From NCBI RefSeq assembly GCF_002847445.1, contig NZ_CP025430.1:2604001-2668000 (forward strand): a DNA stretch of 64,000 nucleotides. Direction: 5' to 3'. The notes beneath the pieces were generated by a model. That model was not told where the DNA came from, made no database searches, and saw nothing but the letters and a program-made list of their open reading frames with translations. Positions 16,572 through 23,993 of this stretch are shown here, piece after piece. Within the stretch, counting starts at the first letter, position 1, and the number at the start of each line of letters is the position of its first letter. The DNA is from Paracoccus zhejiangensis (GTDB lineage: Bacteria > Pseudomonadota > Alphaproteobacteria > Rhodobacterales > Rhodobacteraceae). The translations under genes were made by a program, and so were the position numbers.

Positions 16572-17868
16572 GATCGGTTCCGGCAGCCTGATGGTGGGGC
16601 TGTTCTTCCTGTTCCTGATCCTGCGGGTGCCGGTGGCCTTCTCGCTCGGCCTCTCGGCACTGGTCGCCATGTGGCAGCTGGGCTTCGGCCTCGACCTCGT
16701 GGGCGACCTGCTGACGGCAGGCATTGCAAAATTCTCGCTGCTGGCGATCCCCTTCTTCATTCTCGCCGGCAACCTGATGGGGCGGCTCGGCATTGCCGAC
16801 CGGATGATCCGCTTTTTCCGCGTGCTGGTGGGCGATCTGCCCGGCGGCATGGGGCTGGTCGGCACGGTCGTTTGCCTCTTCTGGGGCGCGGTCAGCGGCT
16901 CGGGCCCGGCCTCGGTCGCGGCCATCGGGCCGATGATCATTCGCTCGATGGAGGAGGACGGGTTTTCCAAGGCTTTCGCCGCCGGGCTGGTCAGCACCGG
17001 GGCGGCCTTGTCGATCGTCATTCCGCCCTCGATCGGGCTCGTCATCTATGGCGTGCTGGCCGAGACCTCGATCGCCGACCTGTTCATCGCAGCGATCATC
17101 CCGGGGCTGGTCTGCGGGGCGCTGATGCTGTGTGCCCTGCCCTTCGGGCGCGTCGGCGATGCTGCGGCGACCCGCGCGCTGGTGCCGCCGCCCTATCCGG
17201 GTCTCGGCTATGGCGCGCGGCTGTGGCGCTGTTTTCTGGACAGTTTCTGGGGGCTGATGACGCCGGTGGTGATCCTTGGCGGGATCTATTCCGGCATCTT
17301 CACCCCGACCGAGGCCGCCATCGTCGCCTCGGTCTACGCGCTGGCCGTCGGGGCGCTTGCCTATCGCACGCTGAACTGGTCCGGGCTGATGCAGGCGCTG
17401 ACCGATTCCGCTGCCTCGTCTTCGGTGGTGATGCTGGTCGTGGCCTATGCCGGGCTGTTCGGATGGGTGGTGACGGTGGATGATCTGGTCGGCACCTATT
17501 CCGGCGCCTTGCTCGGCCTCTCGTCGAACGAATGGGTGATCCTCGCGGTGATCATGCTGGTCCTCTTGATCTGCGGCATGTTCATGGACGCGATCACCAT
17601 CATGTTCATCTGCCTGCCGATCTTCCTGCCGGTGGCGCGGGAACTGGGCTGGGACCCGATCTGGTTCGGGGTGCTGGTGATGGTCAACCTGGCCATCGGG
17701 CTGATCACCCCGCCGGTCGGGATCAACCTCTATGTCGCGGCGAACATCACCCGGCTGCCGCTGGAAAAGGTGGCGCGGGGGGCGCTGCCCTTCCTGCTGA
17801 CCAGCCTGATCGGGCTGGCGGTGATTGCGGCAGTGCCGGCGTTGAGCTTGATGCTGTTGGGGCGGTAG
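16564..17868 (+). CDS. TRAP transporter large permease (DctM type), system 2
   Basis: A 434-residue DctM permease, the standard length of the smaller subclass used for C4-dicarboxylates and sugar acids. Marks are FFLFLILRVPVAFSLGLSAL near the start, KFSLLAIPFFILAGNLM near 56, SGSGPASVAAIGPMI near 115 and STGAALSIVIPPSIGLVIYG near 140. The start is the ATG at 16564, inside the dctQ 3' end; a GTG just before it is possible. The last gene of this operon; a hairpin region separates it from the convergent phoB. Confidence 0.94.
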   Translation: MGEIGSGSLMVGLFFLFLILRVPVAFSLGLSALVAMWQLGFGLDLVGDLLTAGIAKFSLLAIPFFILAGNLMGRLGIADRMIRFFRVLVGDLPGGMGLVGTVVCLFWGAVSGSGPASVAAIGPMIIRSMEEDGFSKAFAAGLVSTGAALSIVIPPSIGLVIYGVLAETSIADLFIAAIIPGLVCGALMLCALPFGRVGDAAATRALVPPPYPGLGYGARLWRCFLDSFWGLMTPVVILGGIYSGIFTPTEAAIVASVYALAVGALAYRTLNWSGLMQALTDSAASSSVVMLVVAYAGLFGWVVTVDDLVGTYSGALLGLSSNEWVILAVIMLVLLICGMFMDAITIMFICLPIFLPVARELGWDPIWFGVLVMVNLAIGLITPPVGINLYVAANITRLPLEKVARGALPFLLTSLIGLAVIAAVPALSLMLLGR

Positions 17869-17889
17869 GCGAGGCACAGGTCCGGCGCT

Positions 17890-17922
17890 CGCCCGGCGGT
17901 CTTGCGGACCGCGTATCGGGCG
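17890..17922. terminator. Hairpin between convergent dctM and phoB
   Basis: An inner 6-bp stem (17896-17901 with 17907-17912) and an outer 6-bp stem (17890-17895 with 17917-17922). It lies between two converging genes and could serve both, but no T-run follows on either strand. Confidence 0.35.
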
Positions 17923-17929
17923 GGGTCTG

Positions 17930-18622
17930 CTACCCCAGCGCATACCCGGCGCCGCGCACGGTGCGCACGGGGTTATCCCCGCCGTTCTGCATCAGTGCCT
18001 TGCGCAACCGGCCGACATGCACGTCGATGGTGCGGGTGTCGACATAGATGTCGCGGCCCCAGACCCGGTCCAGAAGCTGCTCGCGCGTCCAGACCCGGCC
18101 CGGCTTTTCCATCAGCGTCGAGAGCAGGCGGAACTCGGTCGGGCCGAGATGCAGGGCCTGGCCGGCGCGGAAGACCCGGTGCTCGGCGGCGTCGAGGATG
18201 ATGTCCTCGTAACTCAGCCGCTCGCCCATGGTGGCGGGGCGGGTGCGGCGCAGTTGTGTGCGCAGCCGGGCCATCAGCTCGACCACCGAATAGGGTTTCA
18301 CCACGTAATCATCGGCGCCGGTTTCCAGCCCGCGCACCCGGTCAACCTCTTCGCTGCGCGCCGACAGCATGATGATGGGAATGGGGCGGGTCGCCGGATC
18401 GGCCTTCAGCCGGCGGCAGATCTCGATGCCCGAGACGTTGGGCAGCATCCAGTCGAGCACGATCAGGTCGGGCTGTTCCTCGGCCACCAGCAAAAGCGCC
18501 TCATCGCCATTCTCGGCCATGGCGACGCCGAAGCCTTCGGCCTCGAGATTGTAGCGCAGCACCTCGCGCTGCGCGCCCTCGTCCTCGACCACCAGAACCA
18601 GCGGGGTCTGTTGCGACGCCAT
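17930..18622 (-). CDS. phoB: Phosphate regulon response regulator PhoB
   Basis: A 230-residue OmpR-family regulator that activates phosphate-starvation genes by binding Pho boxes. The receiver domain holds VVEDE at 11-15, the phospho-acceptor Asp at about 57 (LIVLDWMLP) and the lysine in DDYVVKPYS. The C-terminal winged helix contains GPTEFRLLSTLMEKPGRVWTREQLLDRVWG and DVHVGRLRKAL. Length equals E. coli PhoB. It is the last gene of the pst operon, starting 4 bp after phoU. No phoR sensor kinase gene is found beside it in this window. Confidence 0.97.
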   Translation of the reverse strand: MASQQTPLVLVVEDEGAQREVLRYNLEAEGFGVAMAENGDEALLLVAEEQPDLIVLDWMLPNVSGIEICRRLKADPATRPIPIIMLSARSEEVDRVRGLETGADDYVVKPYSVVELMARLRTQLRRTRPATMGERLSYEDIILDAAEHRVFRAGQALHLGPTEFRLLSTLMEKPGRVWTREQLLDRVWGRDIYVDTRTIDVHVGRLRKALMQNGGDNPVRTVRGAGYALG

Positions 18623-18626
18623 CGGC

Positions 18627-19355
18627 TCAGCCCTCGCCCGGCAGTGCCACCGCATCGGCGGGCGGTACGCGGTTATCCTTGGGGCGGCTGTCATCGGGCA
18701 GTTCGCCGGTCACCAGATAGATCACCTGTTCAGCGATGGCCGTCGCGTGATCGCCCATGCGCTCGATGTTCTTGGCGATGAAATGCAGGTGCATGCAGGC
18801 GGTGATGTTGCGCGGGTCTTCCATCATATGGGTCAGGAACTCGCGGAACAGCGCGTTATACATCTGGTCCACTTCCAGATCGCGGGCGCGCACGTCGCCG
18901 GCCAGATCGGCATCGCGCTGGATATAGCTGTCCAGCGCATCCGACAGCATCTTTTCCACCGTCGCAGCCATGCGCTTCAGCGCGATGCCCGAGCCGGCGA
19001 TCTGCGGCATCTGCGCCAGAACATGGGTGCGCTTGGCCATGTTCTTGGCGTAATCGCCCACCCGCTCGAGGCTCGCCGCGATCTTGATGACCGACAACAC
19101 CAGCCGCAGGTCGGTGGCGGTGGGCGCACGCAGCGCGATCAACCGGGCGCTGTCCTCGTTGATCTGGGCTTCCAGCGCGTCGATGGCCTTGTCGCGGCGG
19201 CGCACCTCGTCGGCCAGGTCCTCGTCGCGGTTCATCAGCGCGCTGGCCCCGTCCGAGATGGCGCTTTCGACCATCCCGCCCATCTTCACCACCAGCGCCT
19301 GAATGGTTTCCAGATCGCGGTCGAAGGCCGAGGAAATATGCTTGTCGCGGTTCAT
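18627..19355 (-). CDS. phoU: Phosphate signalling protein PhoU
   Basis: A 242-residue all-helical PhoU that links the PstSCAB transporter to PhoR/PhoB signalling. It has the two repeated three-helix bundles with metal-binding acidic motifs (ERVGDYAKN near 118 and ERMGDHATAIAEQV near 205). The start MNRDKHISSAFDRDLE is typical and preceded by AGGGG. The C-terminal tail is short and polar. It lies between pstB and phoB. Confidence 0.97.
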   Translation of the reverse strand: MNRDKHISSAFDRDLETIQALVVKMGGMVESAISDGASALMNRDEDLADEVRRRDKAIDALEAQINEDSARLIALRAPTATDLRLVLSVIKIAASLERVGDYAKNMAKRTHVLAQMPQIAGSGIALKRMAATVEKMLSDALDSYIQRDADLAGDVRARDLEVDQMYNALFREFLTHMMEDPRNITACMHLHFIAKNIERMGDHATAIAEQVIYLVTGELPDDSRPKDNRVPPADAVALPGEG

Positions 19356-19374
19356 GTCGTCTGCCCCTGTCGCC

Positions 19375-20181
19375 TCAGCCGATCCGGCCCGTGATATAGG
19401 ATTCCGTCCGCGGATCTTGCGGCCGGGTGAAGATGTCGTCGGTATCGCCATATTCGACCAGGTTTCCGAGGTGGAAGAAGGCGGTCTTCTGGCTGACGCG
19501 GGCGGCCTGTTGCATCGAATGGGTGACGATGACCACGGAAAATTCCTGCCGCAGCTGGTCGATCAACTCCTCGACCTGCCCGGTGGCGATCGGGTCCAGC
19601 GCCGAACAGGGTTCGTCCATCAACAGCACCTCGGGCGAGGTGGCAACGGCGCGGGCGATGCAGAGCCGTTGCTGCTGGCCGCCGGAGAGGCCGGTGCCCG
19701 GTTCGTTCAGCCGGTCCTTGACCTCGTTCCAGAGCGCGGCGCCGCGCAGCGATTTCTCGACAATGGCATCCAGTTCGGCGCGGTTGCGGGCCAGGCCGTG
19801 GATGCGCGGGCCATAGGCCACGTTGTCATAGATCGATTTCGGGAAGGGGTTCGGCTTCTGGAACACCATGCCGACCTTGGCGCGCAGCTGCACCGGATCG
19901 ACGCGGCGGTCATAGATATCCTCGCCATCCAGCCGGATCGTGCCCTCGATCCGGGCGATGGGGATGGTGTCGTTCATCCGGTTGATGCAGCGCAGGAAGG
20001 TCGACTTGCCGCAGCCCGAGGGGCCGATGAAGGCGGTTACGGTCTTGTCGAGGATCTCGACGCTGACATCCTTGATGGCGTGCTTGTCACCATAATAGAC
20101 CTGCACGTCGCGGGCCGAGATCTTGGTGTCGTTCTGGGTCACGGCGCTCTCCGCCAGTCGCATCTGGTTCATCATATTCAT
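19375..20181 (-). CDS. pstB: Phosphate ABC transporter ATPase PstB
   Basis: The ATP-hydrolysing subunit of the high-affinity phosphate importer. It shows Walker [10 protein letters not shown] near residue 53, the Q-loop [14 protein letters not shown], the signature [14 protein letters not shown] and Walker [13 protein letters not shown]. Length is 268 residues from the first ATG. The second ATG at 20175 is better spaced from the GAGGA ribosome site (6 nt) and may be the real start. 12 bp separate it from pstA. Confidence 0.97.
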   Translation of the reverse strand: MNMMNQMRLAESAVTQNDTKISARDVQVYYGDKHAIKDVSVEILDKTVTAFIGPSGCGKSTFLRCINRMNDTIPIARIEGTIRLDGEDIYDRRVDPVQLRAKVGMVFQKPNPFPKSIYDNVAYGPRIHGLARNRAELDAIVEKSLRGAALWNEVKDRLNEPGTGLSGGQQQRLCIARAVATSPEVLLMDEPCSALDPIATGQVEELIDQLRQEFSVVIVTHSMQQAARVSQKTAFFHLGNLVEYGDTDDIFTRPQDPRTESYITGRIG

Positions 20182-20193
20182 TCCTCGGCTCCG

Positions 20194-21549
20194 TTACCAA
20201 CGGCGCTCGAATTTGCGGCGCAGGTAGATCGCCAGCAGGTTCATGCAGAGAAGGAAGATCAAGAGCACGATGATCGCGCCCGAAGCCCGCTCGAAGAAGG
20301 CCGGATCGGCGCGGCGGGTGAAGTTGTAGATCTGAACCGGCAGGGCCGAGGAGGGTTCGAAGAGACCACCCGGCGGGGCCGAAGGAATGTCCTGCACAAA
20401 GGCCACCATGCCGATCAACAGAAGCGGCGCGGTCTCGCCAAGGGCATGGGCCAGGCCGATGATGGTGCCGGTCAGGATGCCGGGCATCGCCAGCGGCAGG
20501 ACGTGGTGGAACACCGTCTGCATCTTCGACGCGCCCACCCCCAGCGCCGCATCGCGGATCGAGGGCGGCACCGCCTTCAGCGCGGCGCGGGTGGCGATGA
20601 TGATGGTGGGCAGTGTCATCAGCGTCAGCACCAGCCCGCCGACAATGGGGGCCGAGCGCGGCAGGCCCATGAAGTTGATGAAGGCGGCGAGGCCGAGGAT
20701 GCCGTAGACGATGGAGGGGACGGCAGCGAGGTTCGAGATATTCACCTCGATGATGTCGGTCCAGCGGTTCTTCGGCGCGAATTCCTCGAGATAGATCGAG
20801 GCGGCGACGCCGATGGGCAGCGACAGGACCAGCACGATCAGCATCATGTAAAGCGAGCCGATGATGGCGACGCCAAGGCCCGCCGCCTCGGCACGGGTCT
20901 CGGAAGCGTCGGGATTGGTGATGAAATCGGGGTTGAAGCGGGTGTCGAGCGCGCCCTTCTCGGCCATGATCCGCGCCAGTGCCACTTGTTCGGGCGAGGT
21001 CTTGGAATCGATGGCTGCGGATTCGTCGGTGACGCGGCCCTTGAACATGCCGTCGACGCGGGACGAGGCCAGCGTGGTGATCTGAAGCGACTGGCCGACC
21101 AGCGCCGGATCGGCCAGCACGGCGTTCCTGAGGTCCGCCGAGGCCTGACCCGAGATGAAGCCCTTGAGGTCGGATTTCTTCAGCCCGTCGATGGTCACGT
21201 CATTGGCGGCCATCCAGTCGGTCAGCGCCTGATCCAGAAGCTTGCCATAGGACATGGTCAGCACCTTGGACATCTCGGCCGGATCGCGGTTGCCCTTGGG
21301 GTCGACGACATCGGCGGACAGCGTCACCGGCAGGCTGGCATAGGTCTGCTGGAAGGCACCGGAGCCGTCGCGCAGCACGGTCACCAGCAGGAAGACCAGC
21401 GCCGCCAGCGCGATCAGGATGGCGCCGATGCCATAGGCCTTGAACCGCGCCTCGGCCCGGTGGCGGCGGCGGGTGTTCGGGTCGGCGACCATCAGCGAGG
21501 GTTTCTTCGGCGCGGTCGCGGGGGCGGGCAGATGCGTCAGATCGGTCAT
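20194..21549 (-). CDS. pstA: Phosphate ABC transporter permease PstA with large periplasmic insertion
   Basis: A 451-residue permease, against about 300 in E. coli. TM1 (about 38-60) is followed by a roughly 160-residue periplasmic segment (residues 62-222), an insertion known in alphaproteobacterial PstA (DUF3333 type). The conserved permease core then follows, with the EAA-type loop DAALGVGASKMQTVFHHVLPLAMPG near 335. The start overlaps the pstC stop by 4 bp. Confidence 0.95.
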   Translation of the reverse strand: MTDLTHLPAPATAPKKPSLMVADPNTRRRHRAEARFKAYGIGAILIALAALVFLLVTVLRDGSGAFQQTYASLPVTLSADVVDPKGNRDPAEMSKVLTMSYGKLLDQALTDWMAANDVTIDGLKKSDLKGFISGQASADLRNAVLADPALVGQSLQITTLASSRVDGMFKGRVTDESAAIDSKTSPEQVALARIMAEKGALDTRFNPDFITNPDASETRAEAAGLGVAIIGSLYMMLIVLVLSLPIGVAASIYLEEFAPKNRWTDIIEVNISNLAAVPSIVYGILGLAAFINFMGLPRSAPIVGGLVLTLMTLPTIIIATRAALKAVPPSIRDAALGVGASKMQTVFHHVLPLAMPGILTGTIIGLAHALGETAPLLLIGMVAFVQDIPSAPPGGLFEPSSALPVQIYNFTRRADPAFFERASGAIIVLLIFLLCMNLLAIYLRRKFERRW

Positions 21550-22730
21550 TCGTATTGCTCGCGGTATTTGCGCACGATGTAGAGCGCCAGAACGTTGAGG
21601 GCCAAGGTGATGACGAACAGCGTCAGCCCGAGGGCGAAGGCCACCAGCGTTTCCGGGCTGGCAAAGTCATTGTCGCCGGTCAGCTGCGCCACGATCCGGG
21701 TGGTGATGGTGGTCATCGCCTCGAACGGGTTGCCGCTGATCTGCGCCATGGCGCCGGCGCCCAGGACCACGATCATCGTCTCGCCGATGGCGCGGCTGGC
21801 GGCCAGCAGGATGGCGCCCACGATGCCCGGCAGGGCGGCGGGCAGCACGACCTTGGTGATGGTCTCGGACTGGGTCGAGCCGAGGCCGAGGCTGGCATCG
21901 CGCAGGGATTGCGGCACGGCATTGATGATGTCGTCCGAGAGCGAGCTGACGAAGGGGATCAGCATGATGCCCATGACCAGCCCCGCGGTCATCACCGACG
22001 AGGCGCTGTCGCCCAGACCCGCCGGCTGCGCGATCCAGTCCCTGAGCATCGGGCCGACGGTGACCAGCGCGAAGAGGCCATAGACGATGGTCGGGATGCC
22101 GGCGAGGATCTCGATCGCCGGTTTCACCAGCGAGCGGACGCGCGGACCGGCATATTCGGACATGTAGATGGCGGCGAACAGGCCGATGGGCACCGCGACC
22201 AGAAGCGCGATCAGGCTGATATAGAGCGTGCCCCACAGAAGCGGCAGCACGCCCAGCTTGGAATTCCCTTGAAAGGCTGGGGTCCATTCGGTGCCGAAGA
22301 AGAACTCCTGCCAAGGGTAGAGGCGGAAGAAGCCGGCGGATTCGAAGACCAGCGACAGCACGATCCCGATGGTGGTCAGGACGGCGATGGTCGAGCAGAG
22401 GATCAGGAGACCGCGCAGGATGATCTCGACCGCGTTGCGGGCGCGGAACTCGGCGCTGATGCGGCTAAGGCCCCACCCGGCACCGGCCAGCGCGAGGACC
22501 AGGACGGCGGGGGCCAGTGCGGTCGAGGGTCCGACAAGCAGCAGCCCGGCGACCAGCGCCAGAAGCGCCGGGACGACGGCCAGCAGCGCCACGTTCCAGC
22601 CGTGATAGACCGGGCGGGAATGCAACTTGCGGGGATCGCCGCCGGTCGCGGCCAGGGCCCGGCGCGAACCGAGCACATAGCCCAAGGCCGCGAGCGCCAG
22701 CAGGATCAGGGTGAGGGAGAGGATCGACAT
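21546..22730 (-). CDS. pstC: Phosphate ABC transporter permease PstC
   Basis: A 394-residue inner-membrane permease. Two hydrophobic helices at about 3-20 and 45-85 precede the core, which holds SSVMTAGLVMGIMLIPFVSSL and the EAA-type loop DASLGLGSTQSETITKVVLPAALPG near 275. The N-terminal extension relative to E. coli is common in this group. GGAAGG lies 5 nt before the ATG. It follows pstS after a GC-rich hairpin. Confidence 0.95.
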   Translation of the reverse strand: MSILSLTLILLALAALGYVLGSRRALAATGGDPRKLHSRPVYHGWNVALLAVVPALLALVAGLLLVGPSTALAPAVLVLALAGAGWGLSRISAEFRARNAVEIILRGLLILCSTIAVLTTIGIVLSLVFESAGFFRLYPWQEFFFGTEWTPAFQGNSKLGVLPLLWGTLYISLIALLVAVPIGLFAAIYMSEYAGPRVRSLVKPAIEILAGIPTIVYGLFALVTVGPMLRDWIAQPAGLGDSASSVMTAGLVMGIMLIPFVSSLSDDIINAVPQSLRDASLGLGSTQSETITKVVLPAALPGIVGAILLAASRAIGETMIVVLGAGAMAQISGNPFEAMTTITTRIVAQLTGDNDFASPETLVAFALGLTLFVITLALNVLALYIVRKYREQYE

Positions 22731-22762
22731 GCGGGCCTTCCGGGCAGCGTGAAGGAAGGGAA

Positions 22763-22788
22763 CGGGCGGGACCGCTTGGCCCCGCCCG
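22763..22788. promoter_or_regulatory. GC-rich hairpin between pstS and pstC
   Basis: 22763-22773 pairs with 22778-22788 with one mismatch around a GCTT tetraloop. No T-run follows on the minus strand. It probably lowers permease expression relative to the binding protein or protects the pstS message. Confidence 0.55.
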
Positions 22789-22800
22789 CCCCGGTTCGGA

Positions 22801-23832
22801 TCAGGGCAGGGTCACTTCATCGGCGACGGTCTGCTGGACCGCGGCCAGTTCCGGGTCCGAGACGAGGCCATATTCGGCCAGCGGGCCATCGGGGCCGGCA
22901 ACCTCGTCGGCGACGAAGAATTCGGCGAATTCCTTCAGGCCCGGGATGGTGCCGATATGGTCCTTCTTTACGTAGAAGTAGAGCGGGCGCGACACCGGGT
23001 AATCGCCCGAGGCGATGGTCTCGGTCGAGGGCGCGACGCCCGACATGGTCGCCACTTTCAGCTTGTCGGTGTTGTTCTCGTAGAAGGACAGGCCGAAGAC
23101 GCCGATGCCGTTCTTGTCGCTTTCGATGCGGGCCAGCGTCTCGGTGTAATCGCCATCGATATCGACCGATTTGCCGTCGGCGCGGATGGCGAGGCACAGC
23201 TCCTCTGCCTTGTCCTCGTCGCCGCCATTCTCGGCCGCAAAGACCTCCATCGCGCCGCTGTCTTCGCAGCCCTTCAGGATCACCTTTTCCTCGAATACTT
23301 CGCGGGTGCCGTGCTTGGTGCCGGGGATGAAGGCCAGGATCGGCTGGTCCGGCAGCTCCGGGTTCACCTGCGCCCAGGTCTCGTTGGCGTTCGGCGCGGA
23401 TTTGCCGTCGACCACCTGGTTGGCGCCGATCGCCTTGAACCAGTCAGCCGGGGTAAAAGCGAACTCGTTACCGTTCACGTCGCTGGCGAAGACGATGCCG
23501 TCATAGCCGATGCGAACCTCAATGATGTTCGTGACGCCATTGGCCTTGCAGGTCTCGATCTCGGCCGGCTTGATCTGGCGGCTGGCATTGGCGATGTCGA
23601 TGGTGTTCTCGCCCACGCCCTCGCAGAACTGCTTCAGCCCCGCCGAGGAGCCACCGCCCTCGACCACCGGCGCCGGCATGCCCATGTTCTCGGCAAAGGC
23701 CTCGGCCACGATGGTGGCGTAGGGCAGCACGGTCGACGAGCCGGACACCTGAACCTGATCGCGCGCGGCGGCGATGCCAGCCGAGGCGGCGATGAGCGCC
23801 AGCGACGAAACGGCGAGTTTGACGGATTTCAT
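22801..23832 (-). CDS. pstS: Phosphate-binding protein PstS
   Basis: A 343-residue periplasmic phosphate-binding protein with a Sec signal cut near residue 23 (AGIAAARD). The mature sequence has the phosphate loop VSGSSTVLPYA near 29-39, GGGSSAGLKQFC near 59 and GTKHGTREVFEEK near 172, the three binding segments. It is of the shorter PstS class with internal cysteines. First gene of pstSCAB-phoU-phoB; AGGAGA lies 5 nt before the ATG and a multiple Pho box upstream. Confidence 0.97.
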   Translation of the reverse strand: MKSVKLAVSSLALIAASAGIAAARDQVQVSGSSTVLPYATIVAEAFAENMGMPAPVVEGGGSSAGLKQFCEGVGENTIDIANASRQIKPAEIETCKANGVTNIIEVRIGYDGIVFASDVNGNEFAFTPADWFKAIGANQVVDGKSAPNANETWAQVNPELPDQPILAFIPGTKHGTREVFEEKVILKGCEDSGAMEVFAAENGGDEDKAEELCLAIRADGKSVDIDGDYTETLARIESDKNGIGVFGLSFYENNTDKLKVATMSGVAPSTETIASGDYPVSRPLYFYVKKDHIGTIPGLKEFAEFFVADEVAGPDGPLAEYGLVSDPELAAVQQTVADEVTLP

Positions 23833-23890
23833 GGATCTCTCCTGATCTTCAATGCGGAGCCAGAATCGGCTTGTCTCGTGACCTAGCCCC

Positions 23891-23934
23891 CCGTGGTGAC
23901 GCTTATGCGACCATCTCGTGACAGTTTCATGACA
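23891..23934 (-). promoter_or_regulatory. Tandem Pho boxes upstream of pstS
   Basis: On the minus strand four consecutive 11-nt units begin with nGTCnC or nGTCAT: TGTCATGAAAC, TGTCACGAGAT, GGTCGCATAAG and CGTCACCACGG. The first two form a near-consensus PhoB site; the last two are a weaker second site. The array lies 59-102 bp before the pstS ATG, suiting activation of the operon by its own product PhoB. Confidence 0.85.
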
Positions 23935-23993
23935 ATCGCCGCAGCGCAGCGAAAGCGCCGGGACATAAGGCTGACGGCAGGCATTCGCCCCGG

